DNA from: Caldilineaceae bacterium
Lineage (GTDB): Bacteria > Chloroflexota > Anaerolineae > Caldilineales > Caldilineaceae
Length of the DNA stretch: 64,000 nucleotides
Direction: 5' to 3'
Assembly: GCA_022823185.1 (NCBI GenBank)
Contig: JAJDXQ010000013.1
Coordinates: 233,145-297,144 of the forward strand
The notes under the pieces are model-generated. The model saw nothing but the letters and a program-made list of their open reading frames with translations, had not been told where the DNA came from and searched no databases. The position numbers and the translations under genes were made by a program. Of the stretch, positions 43,725-53,705 are shown one piece after another; position 1 is the stretch's first letter, and every line of letters begins with the position of its first letter.

Positions 43725-46700
43725 ATGCCGCAATCCCCCCAGCATGTCGTACACATCGAACAGGCCCAGGAGCGCCTGGAGCGCCTCCTGCGTGACTTTA
43801 AGGCCGAAGACCCCTTCGCGCCCGTCACCGTCGTCGTGCCATCTCCCTATGCCGGCCTCCACCTGCGCCGCGACCTCGGCCGGCGCGGCCTTGTCAACGT
43901 GCGCTTCATGCCGCTCCCCCGCCTCGCAGAGCTGCTCGGAGCCGCCAGCCTGGCCGCGGCCGGCCGGCTGCCGCTCAAGCCCCCCATCGAATTTGCCCTC
44001 GTGCGCCGCGTAGCCAGCCAGGCCGCAGGTGAGCTTAAGCCCTTTCGGACTCATCATGTCTTCCACACAAGCTTGCGCAAGACCTTTCGCGACCTTCTCT
44101 ACGCCGCTCCCGAGGCCCTCAGCGCGCTCGAACGACGCGGGGGCATTCCCAGCGAAATCGCCCGCCTGTACGCACGCTATCGCGACCTTGCCGCGGCATA
44201 CTACGACCGGGAAACACTCGCTGATGCCGCCGCAAAAGCTGTAGAGTCCAACCGCGCCGCTACGGCCCTCACCGACCTCGGCCGCATTATTGCCTACTTA
44301 CCGCGTACACTTTCGCCCGCCGAGGAACGTCTGCTTGACGCGCTTCGCGGCGCATGGCGCTGTGCGACCATCCTGGCCGCCACCCGCGATCCGGAGGCTG
44401 ACAGCATCCTCCCTGAAGTCGCCGCGCCGCCTGCGTCCCCGCCGCCTCCGCCGCGACCAGCCCACCTGCTCGTCACCCCCGAAACCGGCGAAGAGGCGCG
44501 CAGTGTGGTCAGGTCGATCGCTGCTGCCGCGCACGCGGGCACACCGTTCCACCGCATGGCGATCTTCTACTGGCGGCGGGAACCGTATGCCGCGCTCATC
44601 GCGGATCAACTCGCCGCCGCCTGTATCCCGGTGGCCGGCCCCTCAACGGCATCACTGGCCGCGACCCCGGTCGGGCGCATGCTCAAGGGCCTCTTCGATC
44701 TTGCCGTCAGCGACCTGCCCAGGGAGGAGGTGATGCGCTGGCTCACCGCCTGCCCGGTCAAAGCAGGCGCGGCCGTCTTCAGCCCCTCGCGCTGGGACGC
44801 GATCTCCCGCGAAGCTGGTGTCGTTGCCGGCATCGACCAGTGGCGCGACCGCTTGGCGAACCACGCCAGGGCCCAGCAGAGCAAAGCCGCACGCCAGGAC
44901 GAAGAGATGTCGGAAGGCGGGCAAAAAGCGTTGCAACAGTCGGCGGCAGAAGCCTGGTCTTTGCACAGCTTTATGCTGAGGCTGCACGATACCCTCACCC
45001 GAGCTGAGGACAACCAGACCTGGTCGGCGTTCGTCACGTGGGCCGGCGAGCTTATCGCCCACTACCTTGACGAGGCGTCGCTTCCAACCCGGGAAAGGGA
45101 CAACCACGAAAGACTTGTGACGGCTCTTCAAGAGCTGGCGATTCTCGACGACGTCGAGGAACGCATTGACCTGGACGTTTTCCGCGCTGCGCTCGACGAA
45201 CTGCTCAATCGATCCGCCGCCAGAGCAGGCGCCTTGGGCGAAGGCCTCTTCGTCGGCCCCGTCGGGCTCGCCGCCGGACTGCGTTTCGAAAAAGTATTCC
45301 TCCTCGGCATGGTCGAGGGCCTCGTGCCCGCGCAACACCCGGACGACCCCCTGCTGCCGCAACAGGAACGTGAACGCGCGGGACTCCCTTCCCGCGCCGC
45401 CGCCGCCGAACGCTACGACTACCTCGCCGCCGCCGCGGCCGGACAATCCCGTGTGCTCACCTTCGCCCGCGGCGACAACATCGCCCAGCGCGAGCAACAC
45501 CCGTCCCGCTGGTTCCTCGAAGAGGCATCCCGACTCTACGGCGCGCCCGTCTACCCTTCGATGCTCTCCTCTTCCCGTGACCTGGCTTCGCTGCGGGAGC
45601 AACCCTGGTTTGAAGAAGTCGTATCGGCCCAGCACGGCATCAACGCCGTCGCCACGTCGCAGCCCGCCGACATCCACGACTACGACCTCAACCGGCTGTC
45701 GCACTGGCGCCAGCTCGGCAACCCCATCGCCGCGCACCATCTCGCTCAACCGGAGTCCAATACCGTGCTGTCCCGCGCCCTCGAAATGCAGAGGGCCAGA
45801 TATAGTAGGCCGCTGTCCCTCTGGGACGGAGACCTCTCGTCGGCTATCTCTCCCTCCGGGCGCATCGGCCTTTCCAACCTTGAAGTCTTCTCGCCAACTC
45901 GGCTGCAAACCTGGGCCACCTGCCCCTTCCGCTACTTTCTCTCAAACGTTCTCGGCATCGCCGCGTCCGAGCAACCGGAGGAGTTGGCCGCCATCTCGGC
46001 CTTGGAAAAAGGCTCCCTGCTGCACAAGATCCTTGAACGCTTCATCCTCACCGCACAGCAGCAGGATGCCATTCCCGCTCCCGACCAACCCTGGACCGAT
46101 GACCAGCGCCGCCAGCTCTTCACGATCGCGCAAGAGGAGTTCCAGCAGGCAGAGCAACGCGGCGTCACCGGCAAACCGCTCCTCTGGGAGCTGGCCAGGG
46201 ACGAGTTAGTCGACGACCTGGACCGGTTCCTCAAGGAAGACGCCAAACTGCGCAAAAAACACGGCGTCTCGCCCCATGCCGTCGAGTGCGATTTCGGATT
46301 CCCCCCGGACGCGGATTCTGCGCCGCTGGACGCCGTCGAGTGGTCGAGTCCCCACACCGGCACGCTCCGTTTTCGAGGCAAAATCGACCGCATCGACCTC
46401 TCCCCGTCCGGTGACACCGCCCTCGTTCTCGACTACAAGTCAGGACACACGCGTAACTACACAAAGATGGACAAAGACCCGGTCCAGGGCGGCAAGTTCC
46501 TGCAGCTGCCCGTGTACGGGCTCGCCGCCCGTCAACTGCTGGGCGCCGGCGTCAACATTAAGGTCGCCTACTGGTTCGTGACGGAGACAGGGAAGTTCGC
46601 GCTGCGCCCCCCCAGAAATCCAGGCGCCCTGAACACAATTCTTGACGCATTCATCCCTGTCGCCGCCACCATCACCGACGGCATCGGCGCCGGACTCTTT

Positions 46701-46853
46701 CCCGCCAATCCAGGCAAGGACGGCGGCAACTGCTCCTACTGCGAATTCAAGAACCTGTGCCCCACCCGCCGTGAATGGCACTGGCGGCGCAAACGCGACG
46801 ACCCGCGCCTGTCCGCCTACGTGGCATTGACCGACGAGGAGGCAGGCCGATGA
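43725..46853 (+). CDS. addB: AddB-like ATP-dependent nuclease subunit
   Basis: 1042 residues. The C-terminal PD-(D/E)XK nuclease domain has LLHKILERF (the conserved His), FRGKIDRIDL and VLDYKSG (Asp903, Lys905). The iron-sulfur cysteines of AddB are all present: C733 in WATCPFRYF, and C1003, C1006 and C1012 in NCSYCEFKNLCP. The helicase-like N-terminal part has no Walker A lysine motif, so it is an inactivated SF1 fold. With AddA, encoded directly downstream with a 4-base overlap, it resects double-strand breaks for RecA loading. Named by architecture and neighbour. Confidence 0.88.
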   Translation: MPQSPQHVVHIEQAQERLERLLRDFKAEDPFAPVTVVVPSPYAGLHLRRDLGRRGLVNVRFMPLPRLAELLGAASLAAAGRLPLKPPIEFALVRRVASQAAGELKPFRTHHVFHTSLRKTFRDLLYAAPEALSALERRGGIPSEIARLYARYRDLAAAYYDRETLADAAAKAVESNRAATALTDLGRIIAYLPRTLSPAEERLLDALRGAWRCATILAATRDPEADSILPEVAAPPASPPPPPRPAHLLVTPETGEEARSVVRSIAAAAHAGTPFHRMAIFYWRREPYAALIADQLAAACIPVAGPSTASLAATPVGRMLKGLFDLAVSDLPREEVMRWLTACPVKAGAAVFSPSRWDAISREAGVVAGIDQWRDRLANHARAQQSKAARQDEEMSEGGQKALQQSAAEAWSLHSFMLRLHDTLTRAEDNQTWSAFVTWAGELIAHYLDEASLPTRERDNHERLVTALQELAILDDVEERIDLDVFRAALDELLNRSAARAGALGEGLFVGPVGLAAGLRFEKVFLLGMVEGLVPAQHPDDPLLPQQERERAGLPSRAAAAERYDYLAAAAAGQSRVLTFARGDNIAQREQHPSRWFLEEASRLYGAPVYPSMLSSSRDLASLREQPWFEEVVSAQHGINAVATSQPADIHDYDLNRLSHWRQLGNPIAAHHLAQPESNTVLSRALEMQRARYSRPLSLWDGDLSSAISPSGRIGLSNLEVFSPTRLQTWATCPFRYFLSNVLGIAASEQPEELAAISALEKGSLLHKILERFILTAQQQDAIPAPDQPWTDDQRRQLFTIAQEEFQQAEQRGVTGKPLLWELARDELVDDLDRFLKEDAKLRKKHGVSPHAVECDFGFPPDADSAPLDAVEWSSPHTGTLRFRGKIDRIDLSPSGDTALVLDYKSGHTRNYTKMDKDPVQGGKFLQLPVYGLAARQLLGAGVNIKVAYWFVTETGKFALRPPRNPGALNTILDAFIPVAATITDGIGAGLFPANPGKDGGNCSYCEFKNLCPTRREWHWRRKRDDPRLSAYVALTDEEAGR

Positions 46854-49849
46854 GCGCGCTTTCCGACCAGCCGGCACGCGACGCAATCCTTGAACGCCTC
46901 GACGAAAATATGGTCGTCGAAGCCGGCGCCGGCACAGGCAAAACACGCAGTCTCGTCGATCGCGTCGTCGCCCTCATCAAGACCGGTAGGGCAGGGCTGG
47001 GCGGTGTGGCCGCGATCACATTCACCGAGTCGGCGGCCGCCGAGCTGCGCGCCCGCATTGCAGAGAGCCTCGAACTGGCCGCAGATGACAGCAGCCTGTC
47101 CCCGGAGCAGCGCGAACGTTGCCGGCGCGCCGTGACCGAACTGGACCAGGCCTCCATTCAGACGCTGCACAGCTTCGCCGGCAGCCTCCTGGGCGAGCGT
47201 CCGCTGGCTGCCGGTCTGCCGCCGGGGTTCACCATCCGCGACGAGATTGAGGCCGAGATCGCGTTCGAAAACCGCTGGACAGAGTGGCTGGACATGGTCC
47301 TCGATGATCCCGCCGCGCAGCAGGCGCTCCGCTCTGCCCTGGCCGCAGACATGACGCTGAAACACATGCGCACGATCGCGGACAGTTTCCACAAGAATTA
47401 CGATCTGGTCGCCGCCGCCTCCTTTGCTCTCCCCGCCTCTCGGGCCACCGAGGACGAGCAGGCGTCCAAACTGATCCCCGTGCTCGAACTGCTGCAGCGC
47501 TTCACGCTCGACTACGCCGAAGAACGGAGGGCCGCCGGCCATGTCGAGTTCCTCGACATGCTCGTCCTCGCACGCAACCTGCTGCGCGATAATCTCCCGG
47601 CGCGTGACCACTTCCGCGCTCGCTTCACCCACATCCTCATCGACGAAATGCAGGACACCGACCCCCTGCAGGCCGAGATCGCCATGTTCCTGGCCGAAAA
47701 AACCGGCGGTCGCACTGACCCCAACGACCGTCCCCGGGACTGGCGCAAAGTCCAGCCCGCCGCAGGCAAACTCTTCGTCGTCGGCGACCCCAAACAGTCG
47801 ATCTACCGCTTCCGCCGCGCCGATATTCAACAGGTCGGACAGATGCGAAAGGCGGTCGGCGGAGCCAGCGTCCTGCTCCAACAGAACTTCCGCTCGTTGC
47901 CGCCTGTCATCGATTGGGTCAACCATCTCTTCAGCCAGTGGATGCAGGGCGAAGCGCAGGCCGAATATTCACCCCTCGTGACCGCCGCGCAGGATGAACA
48001 GCCGCCCCCAATCCAATTCATGGGTAAAGAAATCGCAGAGAATATGGAGGTTGTACGCCGCCAGGAAGCTGAAGGCATTGCCGGTGCGATACGGGCGGTG
48101 ATCGAGCAGGGGTGGCAGGTCCGCTCGGAAGACGGCGACGGGGCGAAACGCCCTGCAGACTATCAGGACATCTGCGTTCTGATGCCGCGCCGCGCCGGCT
48201 TTGATGCGCTTGAAATCGCCTTCGAAGACGCGGGCATTCCATACCGGCTCGAAAGCGCCTCCCTCATCTACAACACGCAGGAGGCGCGCGACCTGCTCAA
48301 CTGCCTCGGCGCCATCGACGACCCGACCAACGCGGTCGCGATCGTGGCCGCGCTGCGCTCGCCCGCCTTCGCCTGCTCCGACGCCGATCTGCTCACCTTC
48401 GTCGAAGCGGGCGGCCAGTTCGATTACCTTGCAGCAGGCTGCCCCCCTTGTGGCACCGTCGCCGACGCGCTGGCTGTCCTGAAAGAGTTTCACGAACAGC
48501 GCAGGTGGACCGCTCCGGCGGCACTCATCGAGCAGTTCGTACGCGCCCGCCGGCTCAGAGAACTGGCCCTCGACGAACGGCAGTGGCGCGGCCGCTGGAC
48601 GCGCTACGGTTTCCTCATCGACCGCGCTCGCGCCTTCGCTGCAACCGGCGAAGCCTCCCTGCGCGCTTTCCTCACCTGGACCGATCGCCAGCGCGAAGAA
48701 AATGCAAGAGCGCGCGAGACGGTCGTCCGCGAGTCCGACGCCGGCGCAGTCAGCGTGATGACCGTCCACGGCGCCAAGGGGCTGGAGTTCCCCATCGTCC
48801 TCCTCGCCGGGTTGAACGCGACGCGAGGGCCCAATCCCGATCCCGTGCTGTACGACCGAAAGAATGGCCTGATCGAGGTCAAAGCCGGGTTGAAGACAGC
48901 AGGATACGAGGAGTTGGCAGGTTTCGAAAAGGCGCGTGGGGAAGAGGAACGCGTGCGGCTGATCTACGTTGCCGCGACCCGCGCCCGTGATCACCTCATT
49001 GTCAGCCTTTACCGAAACAAGAGGGGGAGGAACTCAGCTGCCGCTCGCATCGATGACCATATGGAGGGGGCTGACCATCTCTGGCAGTGTCTCGATCTCC
49101 CGGCGGTTCCCTCGTCGCGCACCCCGGTTTCCGCCGCCGCAGACGCCGCCACAGCCGGTGACACCGCCGAAGCGCGCCAGCGCTGGCAAGAGCAAAGGCG
49201 CGAGCTCTACGCCGCCCGCAGCCGCCCCATCTCCGCGGCCGCAACCCGCCTCGCCCAGGAAGCGAAAGAGGAACAGGATGTGCCCGATGAACCCTGGCGC
49301 CGCGGACGCGCCGGCACCAACATCGGCCGCGCGGTGCACGCCGTCCTCCAGGTCGTCGACCTGAACACAGCCGGCGACCTGGACGAAAACGTGCGCGCGC
49401 AAGCCTCTGCCGAAGGCGTGTCCGCGCAGACCGCCGAGATTTCACGTCTTGTGCGCCGGGCCCTGGAAAGCCCCCTCGTCAAACGCGCGCTGGCATCGAA
49501 CCGCTGGTGGCGCGAGGCGCCGGTCGCCGGCCCCGTCGGCGACGGCATCGTCGAAGGCTTCATCGATCTGCTGTTCGAGGAAGAGGACGGCTTCGTAATC
49601 GTCGATTACAAGACCGACGCCGTCCGCTCTGAAGATGAAATGGAGCAGGCCAAATCGCGCTATCGCCTTCAAGGCGGGGCCTACGCGCTCGCCCTCAGCA
49701 GGGCGGCCCGCGTCAAGGTGAAGGAAGTATCTTTCCATTTCCTCCACCCGGATCGCGTCATCACAGTTGACGACCTCCCCCTTGCCCAGGAGGGGGCCGA
49801 ACAGGCGGCGCTGGCTTACCTCGCAACCGCTCCGCCCGCGCCGGAGTAG
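46850..49849 (+). CDS. addA: AddA-like UvrD-family helicase/nuclease
   Basis: Start at ATG 46850, overlapping the addB stop (ATGA). The upstream in-frame extension to 46775 is inside addB. 999 residues with all SF1 motifs: GAGTGKT (26-32), FTESAAAELRARI, LIDEMQDTDPLQAEI, VVGDPKQSIYRFRRAD, VMTVHGAKGLEFPIVLLAG and VAATRARDHL. The C-terminal nuclease has FVIVDYKTD and YRLQGGAYALAL. It unwinds and degrades DNA from double-strand ends together with AddB. A complete addBA pair explains the absence of RecBCD. Confidence 0.92.
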   Translation: MSALSDQPARDAILERLDENMVVEAGAGTGKTRSLVDRVVALIKTGRAGLGGVAAITFTESAAAELRARIAESLELAADDSSLSPEQRERCRRAVTELDQASIQTLHSFAGSLLGERPLAAGLPPGFTIRDEIEAEIAFENRWTEWLDMVLDDPAAQQALRSALAADMTLKHMRTIADSFHKNYDLVAAASFALPASRATEDEQASKLIPVLELLQRFTLDYAEERRAAGHVEFLDMLVLARNLLRDNLPARDHFRARFTHILIDEMQDTDPLQAEIAMFLAEKTGGRTDPNDRPRDWRKVQPAAGKLFVVGDPKQSIYRFRRADIQQVGQMRKAVGGASVLLQQNFRSLPPVIDWVNHLFSQWMQGEAQAEYSPLVTAAQDEQPPPIQFMGKEIAENMEVVRRQEAEGIAGAIRAVIEQGWQVRSEDGDGAKRPADYQDICVLMPRRAGFDALEIAFEDAGIPYRLESASLIYNTQEARDLLNCLGAIDDPTNAVAIVAALRSPAFACSDADLLTFVEAGGQFDYLAAGCPPCGTVADALAVLKEFHEQRRWTAPAALIEQFVRARRLRELALDERQWRGRWTRYGFLIDRARAFAATGEASLRAFLTWTDRQREENARARETVVRESDAGAVSVMTVHGAKGLEFPIVLLAGLNATRGPNPDPVLYDRKNGLIEVKAGLKTAGYEELAGFEKARGEEERVRLIYVAATRARDHLIVSLYRNKRGRNSAAARIDDHMEGADHLWQCLDLPAVPSSRTPVSAAADAATAGDTAEARQRWQEQRRELYAARSRPISAAATRLAQEAKEEQDVPDEPWRRGRAGTNIGRAVHAVLQVVDLNTAGDLDENVRAQASAEGVSAQTAEISRLVRRALESPLVKRALASNRWWREAPVAGPVGDGIVEGFIDLLFEEEDGFVIVDYKTDAVRSEDEMEQAKSRYRLQGGAYALALSRAARVKVKEVSFHFLHPDRVITVDDLPLAQEGAEQAALAYLATAPPAPE

Positions 49850-49887
49850 GCAACAGCCCAGCCGCCGCCCGCGCGCGCAGTCCGCGC

Positions 49888-50463
49888 TCAGTCCGCGTCC
49901 AGGATCGACGCCACAGGCAGGGCAAGCTCAGGCAAAAGAGAGGAGGCAACCGTATCGCCGCGCCCGAAGAGTCCCGCCTCGGTGTACGCGTCACCGGCCA
50001 GCCACAGAACCGCAACCGTTTCCTGTTCCGGGTCGACGATCCAGTACTCCTGTACGCCCGCCCGCGCATACTCGGTCCGTTTCGTCACCAGGTCCCGCTC
50101 CCGGTCTTCAAGACTGCGGCTGACGATCTCAATTGCGAGATCGGCCCCATCCCAGAAGTTCTCTTGCCGCAGGTTGCTGTCCCGGTTGCGCAGAAAGACG
50201 ATATCCGGTTCGCGGTACTTTCGATCCCACAGGCGCAGGCGCATACCGGCCGTTCGCACCACGCCGCCGGTCTGCCGGGCGAGTCCAGAAAGAGCGACGC
50301 TCAGATGCAAAATAACTGCCTGGTGCCTATCGATCGGCACGCCATGCACCTCAATAGAGCCGTTGTCGAATTCAACGCGCCGGTTGGTCTCCAGCGCCAG
50401 GTATTCCTGCTCACTCCAGGCGCCCTGATTTGAGATGAGCTCTCCATTTCCTGCACTGTGCAT
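49888..50463 (-). CDS. Uma2-family PD-(D/E)XK endonuclease-like protein
   Basis: Start taken at MHSAGNGEL (ending at 50463), with a purine-rich GGGGG site about 10 bases upstream. The longer frame to 50541 adds unrelated residues. Uma2/DUF820 pattern: WSEQEYLALE, then VEFDNGSIEVHGVP, EPDIVFLRN (catalytic Asp), LAIEIVSRSLEDRERD (E-x-x) with KRTEYARAGVQEYWIVDP. These proteins are very abundant in cyanobacteria and Chloroflexota and have no settled function, although the fold is that of restriction-type nucleases. About 191 residues. Confidence 0.85.
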   Translation of the reverse strand: MHSAGNGELISNQGAWSEQEYLALETNRRVEFDNGSIEVHGVPIDRHQAVILHLSVALSGLARQTGGVVRTAGMRLRLWDRKYREPDIVFLRNRDSNLRQENFWDGADLAIEIVSRSLEDRERDLVTKRTEYARAGVQEYWIVDPEQETVAVLWLAGDAYTEAGLFGRGDTVASSLLPELALPVASILDAD

Positions 50464-50579
50464 GAGGCGTGGTCCCCCTTTATGCCACAGGACTGTGGGA
50501 CGCCATCTGGCAGGCGTCCGCAAAGGTCCAGGTGGCGGCATATTCTCTGCCCCGATCCTTGCGCATGAGATCGGCGCGT

Positions 50580-51611
50580 CTACCCCGACAGCTTCTTGAC
50601 CATTTCGGCCGCCGCGCTGTAGGGATCGATCTGCCGGCGCATCATCCCTTCCACCAGATCCGACCGCAGACCCGGAGGCAGCGTCCGCTCCATCCGCGCC
50701 AGAACCTCGGCCTGGACGAGCGTCTGCAGCATATGGCCAAGACGCCTCCCTTCACGCGCCGACCGTGCGCCGCTCCCCTCCAGCCATGCCCAGTGCCTCT
50801 CGAGCGCATCCCGCAGCTGGTCGACGCCGCCCCCGCTCACCGCGACCGTCTCCAGAACAGGGATCGGCCATCGTTCCTCCGCGTCCGTTTCAGAAGCCGC
50901 CGCCTCCATCGCCATGCGCTGCCCATGATGGAAAATGGACCGGACTTGGGCCGCCGCGCCGCCTGTCTCCAGCATCATCTCCAGCGCCGCGACCGTGCGT
51001 CCCGCGCCCTTGCGGTCCGCTTTATTGACCGCGAAAATATCGGCGATCTCCAACAGGCCCGCCTTGATCGCCTGCACCTCGTCTCCCAGGCCCGGCGCCT
51101 CGACCACCACCACCGTATCGGCAACGCTGGCGATCTCAATCTCCGCCTGGCCCGCGCCCACCGTTTCCACAATGACGCGGTCAAAACCGCCCGCGTCCAG
51201 CAACAGCATCGCGTCTGCGCTCGCCCTCGCGAGCCCGCCCGTCCCCCGACGGGTCGCCATCGAGCGGATGAAAACGCCCGCGTCGCCGCTGTGGCCCGTC
51301 ATCCGCACCCGATCCCCCAGCAGCGCGCCGCCGCTGAATGGGCTCGTCGGATCCACCGCCAGCACGCCTACGGTCAGCCCCTGCGCGCGGTAGCGCTCCG
51401 CCAGCGCCGAGACCAGCGTCGATTTGCCCGTGCCGGGCGCGCCGGTGACGCCGATCAGGTGCGCCCGGCCCGTCTGCGCGAACACGCCCCGCACGATCCG
51501 CGCCGCCTCCGCCGCGTCGTCCTCCACGCGGCTGATGGCGCGCGCCAGCGCAAGCCGGTCCCCCTTCAGAAGGCCGTCGATCAGTTGTTGAGTGGGAGCT
51601 GGTTTGGGCAT
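50580..51611 (-). CDS. meaB: Methylmalonyl-CoA mutase-associated GTPase MeaB
   Basis: Start at the ATG ending at 51611 (MPKPAPTQQLIDGLLKGDRLALARAISRVE), matching family N-termini. The longer frame runs through noncoding sequence. P-loop GAPGTGKS (57-64), switch region VDPTSPFSGGALLGDRVRM, and NKADRKGA for guanine binding. The C-terminal dimerisation helices are present (VLARMERTLPPGLRS...). MeaB/ArgK GTPases load and protect the adenosylcobalamin of methylmalonyl-CoA mutase. The gene for the mutase B12-binding subunit lies directly upstream on the same strand, which supports the assignment. 343 residues. Confidence 0.92.
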   Translation of the reverse strand: MPKPAPTQQLIDGLLKGDRLALARAISRVEDDAAEAARIVRGVFAQTGRAHLIGVTGAPGTGKSTLVSALAERYRAQGLTVGVLAVDPTSPFSGGALLGDRVRMTGHSGDAGVFIRSMATRRGTGGLARASADAMLLLDAGGFDRVIVETVGAGQAEIEIASVADTVVVVEAPGLGDEVQAIKAGLLEIADIFAVNKADRKGAGRTVAALEMMLETGGAAAQVRSIFHHGQRMAMEAAASETDAEERWPIPVLETVAVSGGGVDQLRDALERHWAWLEGSGARSAREGRRLGHMLQTLVQAEVLARMERTLPPGLRSDLVEGMMRRQIDPYSAAAEMVKKLSG

Positions 51612-51729
51612 TGGCAACACCGGTTGCCGGCTTCCAGTGGGGTCCGCGGCAAGTGGAAAGGACAGACGCAAACCGCCGGTTCCGGGCCCTTGCGGCGCCA
51701 GGCCGCAGACGCCGCAAAACGCCGGCCCG

Positions 51730-52131
51730 CTAGCCGCCGGCCATGGCAGTTCGGATGAAAGCGATGATCTCGGACGATGACGTGCCAGGCCCAAAGACCG
51801 CGTGGACGCCGGCCGCCTTCAACTCGGCGGCATCCTCGTCCGGGATGATGCCGCCCAGCAGCACAAGCACATCCTCCTGACCCTGGGCATGGAGCAGTTC
51901 GACCACTTTGGGGCAGAGCGTCATGTGCGCGCCGCTGAGGATCGACAGACCCACCACATCCACATCCTCCTGCAGGGCGGCCGCGGCGATCATCTGCGGC
52001 GTCTGGCGTATGCCCGTGTAAATCACCTCGAAACCGGCATCGCGCAACGCCCTCGCGATCACCTTGGCGCCGCGGTCGTGGCCGTCAAGCCCCGGCTTGG
52101 CGATCAGTACCCGAATCTGGTCATCTCTCAT
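51730..52131 (-). CDS. Methylmalonyl-CoA mutase B12-binding (small) subunit
   Basis: 133 residues from the ATG ending at 52131 ([21 protein letters not shown]), with GAGG about 7 bases upstream. The cobalamin motif D16-x-H18-x-x-G21 is complete, with SILSGAH and [25 protein letters not shown] following. It is a stand-alone cobalamin domain, as found where mutase is split into large and small polypeptides. The catalytic large subunit is not in the window. With MeaB 118 bases downstream it belongs to the propionate/methylmalonyl pathway. Confidence 0.9.
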   Translation of the reverse strand: MRDDQIRVLIAKPGLDGHDRGAKVIARALRDAGFEVIYTGIRQTPQMIAAAALQEDVDVVGLSILSGAHMTLCPKVVELLHAQGQEDVLVLLGGIIPDEDAAELKAAGVHAVFGPGTSSSEIIAFIRTAMAGG

Positions 52132-52327
52132 CAAATCCTCATGCCAGCGGCAACTGCGCTTTCGCTCGAAAACAGGCGAAAAAGCCTGCCCCTCAATCGT
52201 GAATCCCGTCAAAACTATGTTAAAATACACGTTGCGCATCGCCAAAAGCGTTGCCAGCAACGCCTGTGGACGGTGAACTGCGATCAGTGGTCGATACTCG
52301 CTCTCGCACGGCAGTCTCGGAGGTCCC

Positions 52328-53557
52328 ATGCTCTTCCCGCGAACCAAACGCCAGCAGCGCTTTATCGACGTTGCCAGCAGCCTGATCCCCGCGCTGCGCG
52401 AGCGGGCTGCCCAGCATGATCGCGACGGCTCCTTCCCACACGAAAACTTCGCTGACATCCGCCGGGCCGGGCTGCCCGCTCTCGTCGTCCCCAAGGAGTT
52501 CGGCGGTTGGGGAGCAAATCTCCTGGAGTCGACCCTGACGATGGAGACGCTGGCCCAGGGAGACGGCAGCACCGCGCTCAGCTTTGTCATGCACGTGCAG
52601 GTGATCGGCGGCTCCGCCGCAACCGTTGCCGGCGCCGCCGCCAAAGCGGACCGCGGCAGCTGGCCCCAGGCTCTCTTCGCCCAGGTCTGCCGCGACGCCG
52701 TTGAACGCGGCGCCCTCATCAATTCCGTCGCCACCGAGCCCAATCTGGGCAGCCCCAGTCGCGGCGGCCTCCCCGAAACCACCGCCGAACCGGTCCAGGA
52801 AAATGGCGAGCGCGCATGGCGCATCAACGGGCTCAAAACCTTTGCCAGCCTCAGCCCGGAAATGGACTATTTCATCATCCCCGCCGCGCTGCAGGACGGC
52901 AGCGGCCACGTCGCCCGCTTCGTCATCCCCGCCGGCCCCCACTTTGAAATCATCGAAACCTGGGACGCGTTCGGCATGCGCGCCACCGGCAGCCACGATC
53001 TGAAAATCGTCAACGCCCGCGTGACCGACGAGCAGATGATCGGACGCGGCGCGCCCAGCCCAGGCACAACCGGCAAGGCGCCCGCCAACGCCTGGTTCAT
53101 CTGCACCGTGGGGGCAGTCTACCTCGGCGTTGCCCAGGCCGCCCTCGATTTCGCAGCCGGTTACGCCGCGAAACGCGTGCCCACCGCCCTCGGCAAACCA
53201 ATCGCAGAGCTCGAAAGCATCCAGCGCCGCCTCGGCCAGGCCGAGTTGCTCCTGCTCCAGGCCAGGGCCCTCCTCTACAACACCGCCAATGACTGGGACG
53301 AATGCAGCGAGCGCCGCGACGAACTCACCCCAGCCGTGCTCGCCGCCAAGTTTACCGTCACCAACAATGCCATCGAGGCCGTCGACCACGCCGTGCGCGT
53401 CGTGGGTGGGGCCTCCATGTCCCGCAGCCTGCCACTGGAGCGCTATCTGCGCGATGTTCGTCCCGGCCTCTTCCACCCCGTGAACGATGACCAGGCCCTC
53501 ACCATCTTTGGTCGTAACGCCCTGAAACGCATCTCGGCGATGGCAGATGGCCGGTGA
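52328..53557 (+). CDS. Acyl-CoA dehydrogenase-family flavoprotein
   Basis: 409 residues with the three-domain fold. N-terminal helices contain [28 protein letters not shown]. The middle beta domain has [16 protein letters not shown] and [19 protein letters not shown]. The C-terminal four-helix bundle has [36 protein letters not shown]-binding features (MRATGSHD) are typical. The general base could not be placed with certainty, so the protein may be an acyl-CoA dehydrogenase or a DszC-like flavin monooxygenase of the same fold. It is divergently oriented from the B12 subunit. Confidence 0.85.
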   Translation: MLFPRTKRQQRFIDVASSLIPALRERAAQHDRDGSFPHENFADIRRAGLPALVVPKEFGGWGANLLESTLTMETLAQGDGSTALSFVMHVQVIGGSAATVAGAAAKADRGSWPQALFAQVCRDAVERGALINSVATEPNLGSPSRGGLPETTAEPVQENGERAWRINGLKTFASLSPEMDYFIIPAALQDGSGHVARFVIPAGPHFEIIETWDAFGMRATGSHDLKIVNARVTDEQMIGRGAPSPGTTGKAPANAWFICTVGAVYLGVAQAALDFAAGYAAKRVPTALGKPIAELESIQRRLGQAELLLLQARALLYNTANDWDECSERRDELTPAVLAAKFTVTNNAIEAVDHAVRVVGGASMSRSLPLERYLRDVRPGLFHPVNDDQALTIFGRNALKRISAMADGR

Positions 53558-53705
53558 TCTGCGGCCGGCGCAAGGGCCCTGATCACATTGACAAAGCCGC
53601 AAACCCGGTCGTGAACAGGTCCCAAAACCGGACCTGCCGTTTCCTCTCAGCGCGCAGCAAATCAAGACGCTTGCGCCGAACCTGTCCAAAAAAGGAAATC
53701 CTGAC

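Noticed and set aside
44652..45908. 418-residue minus-strand ORF inside addB
   Set aside because: Antisense shadow. addB has the nuclease motifs and iron-sulfur cysteines in its own frame.
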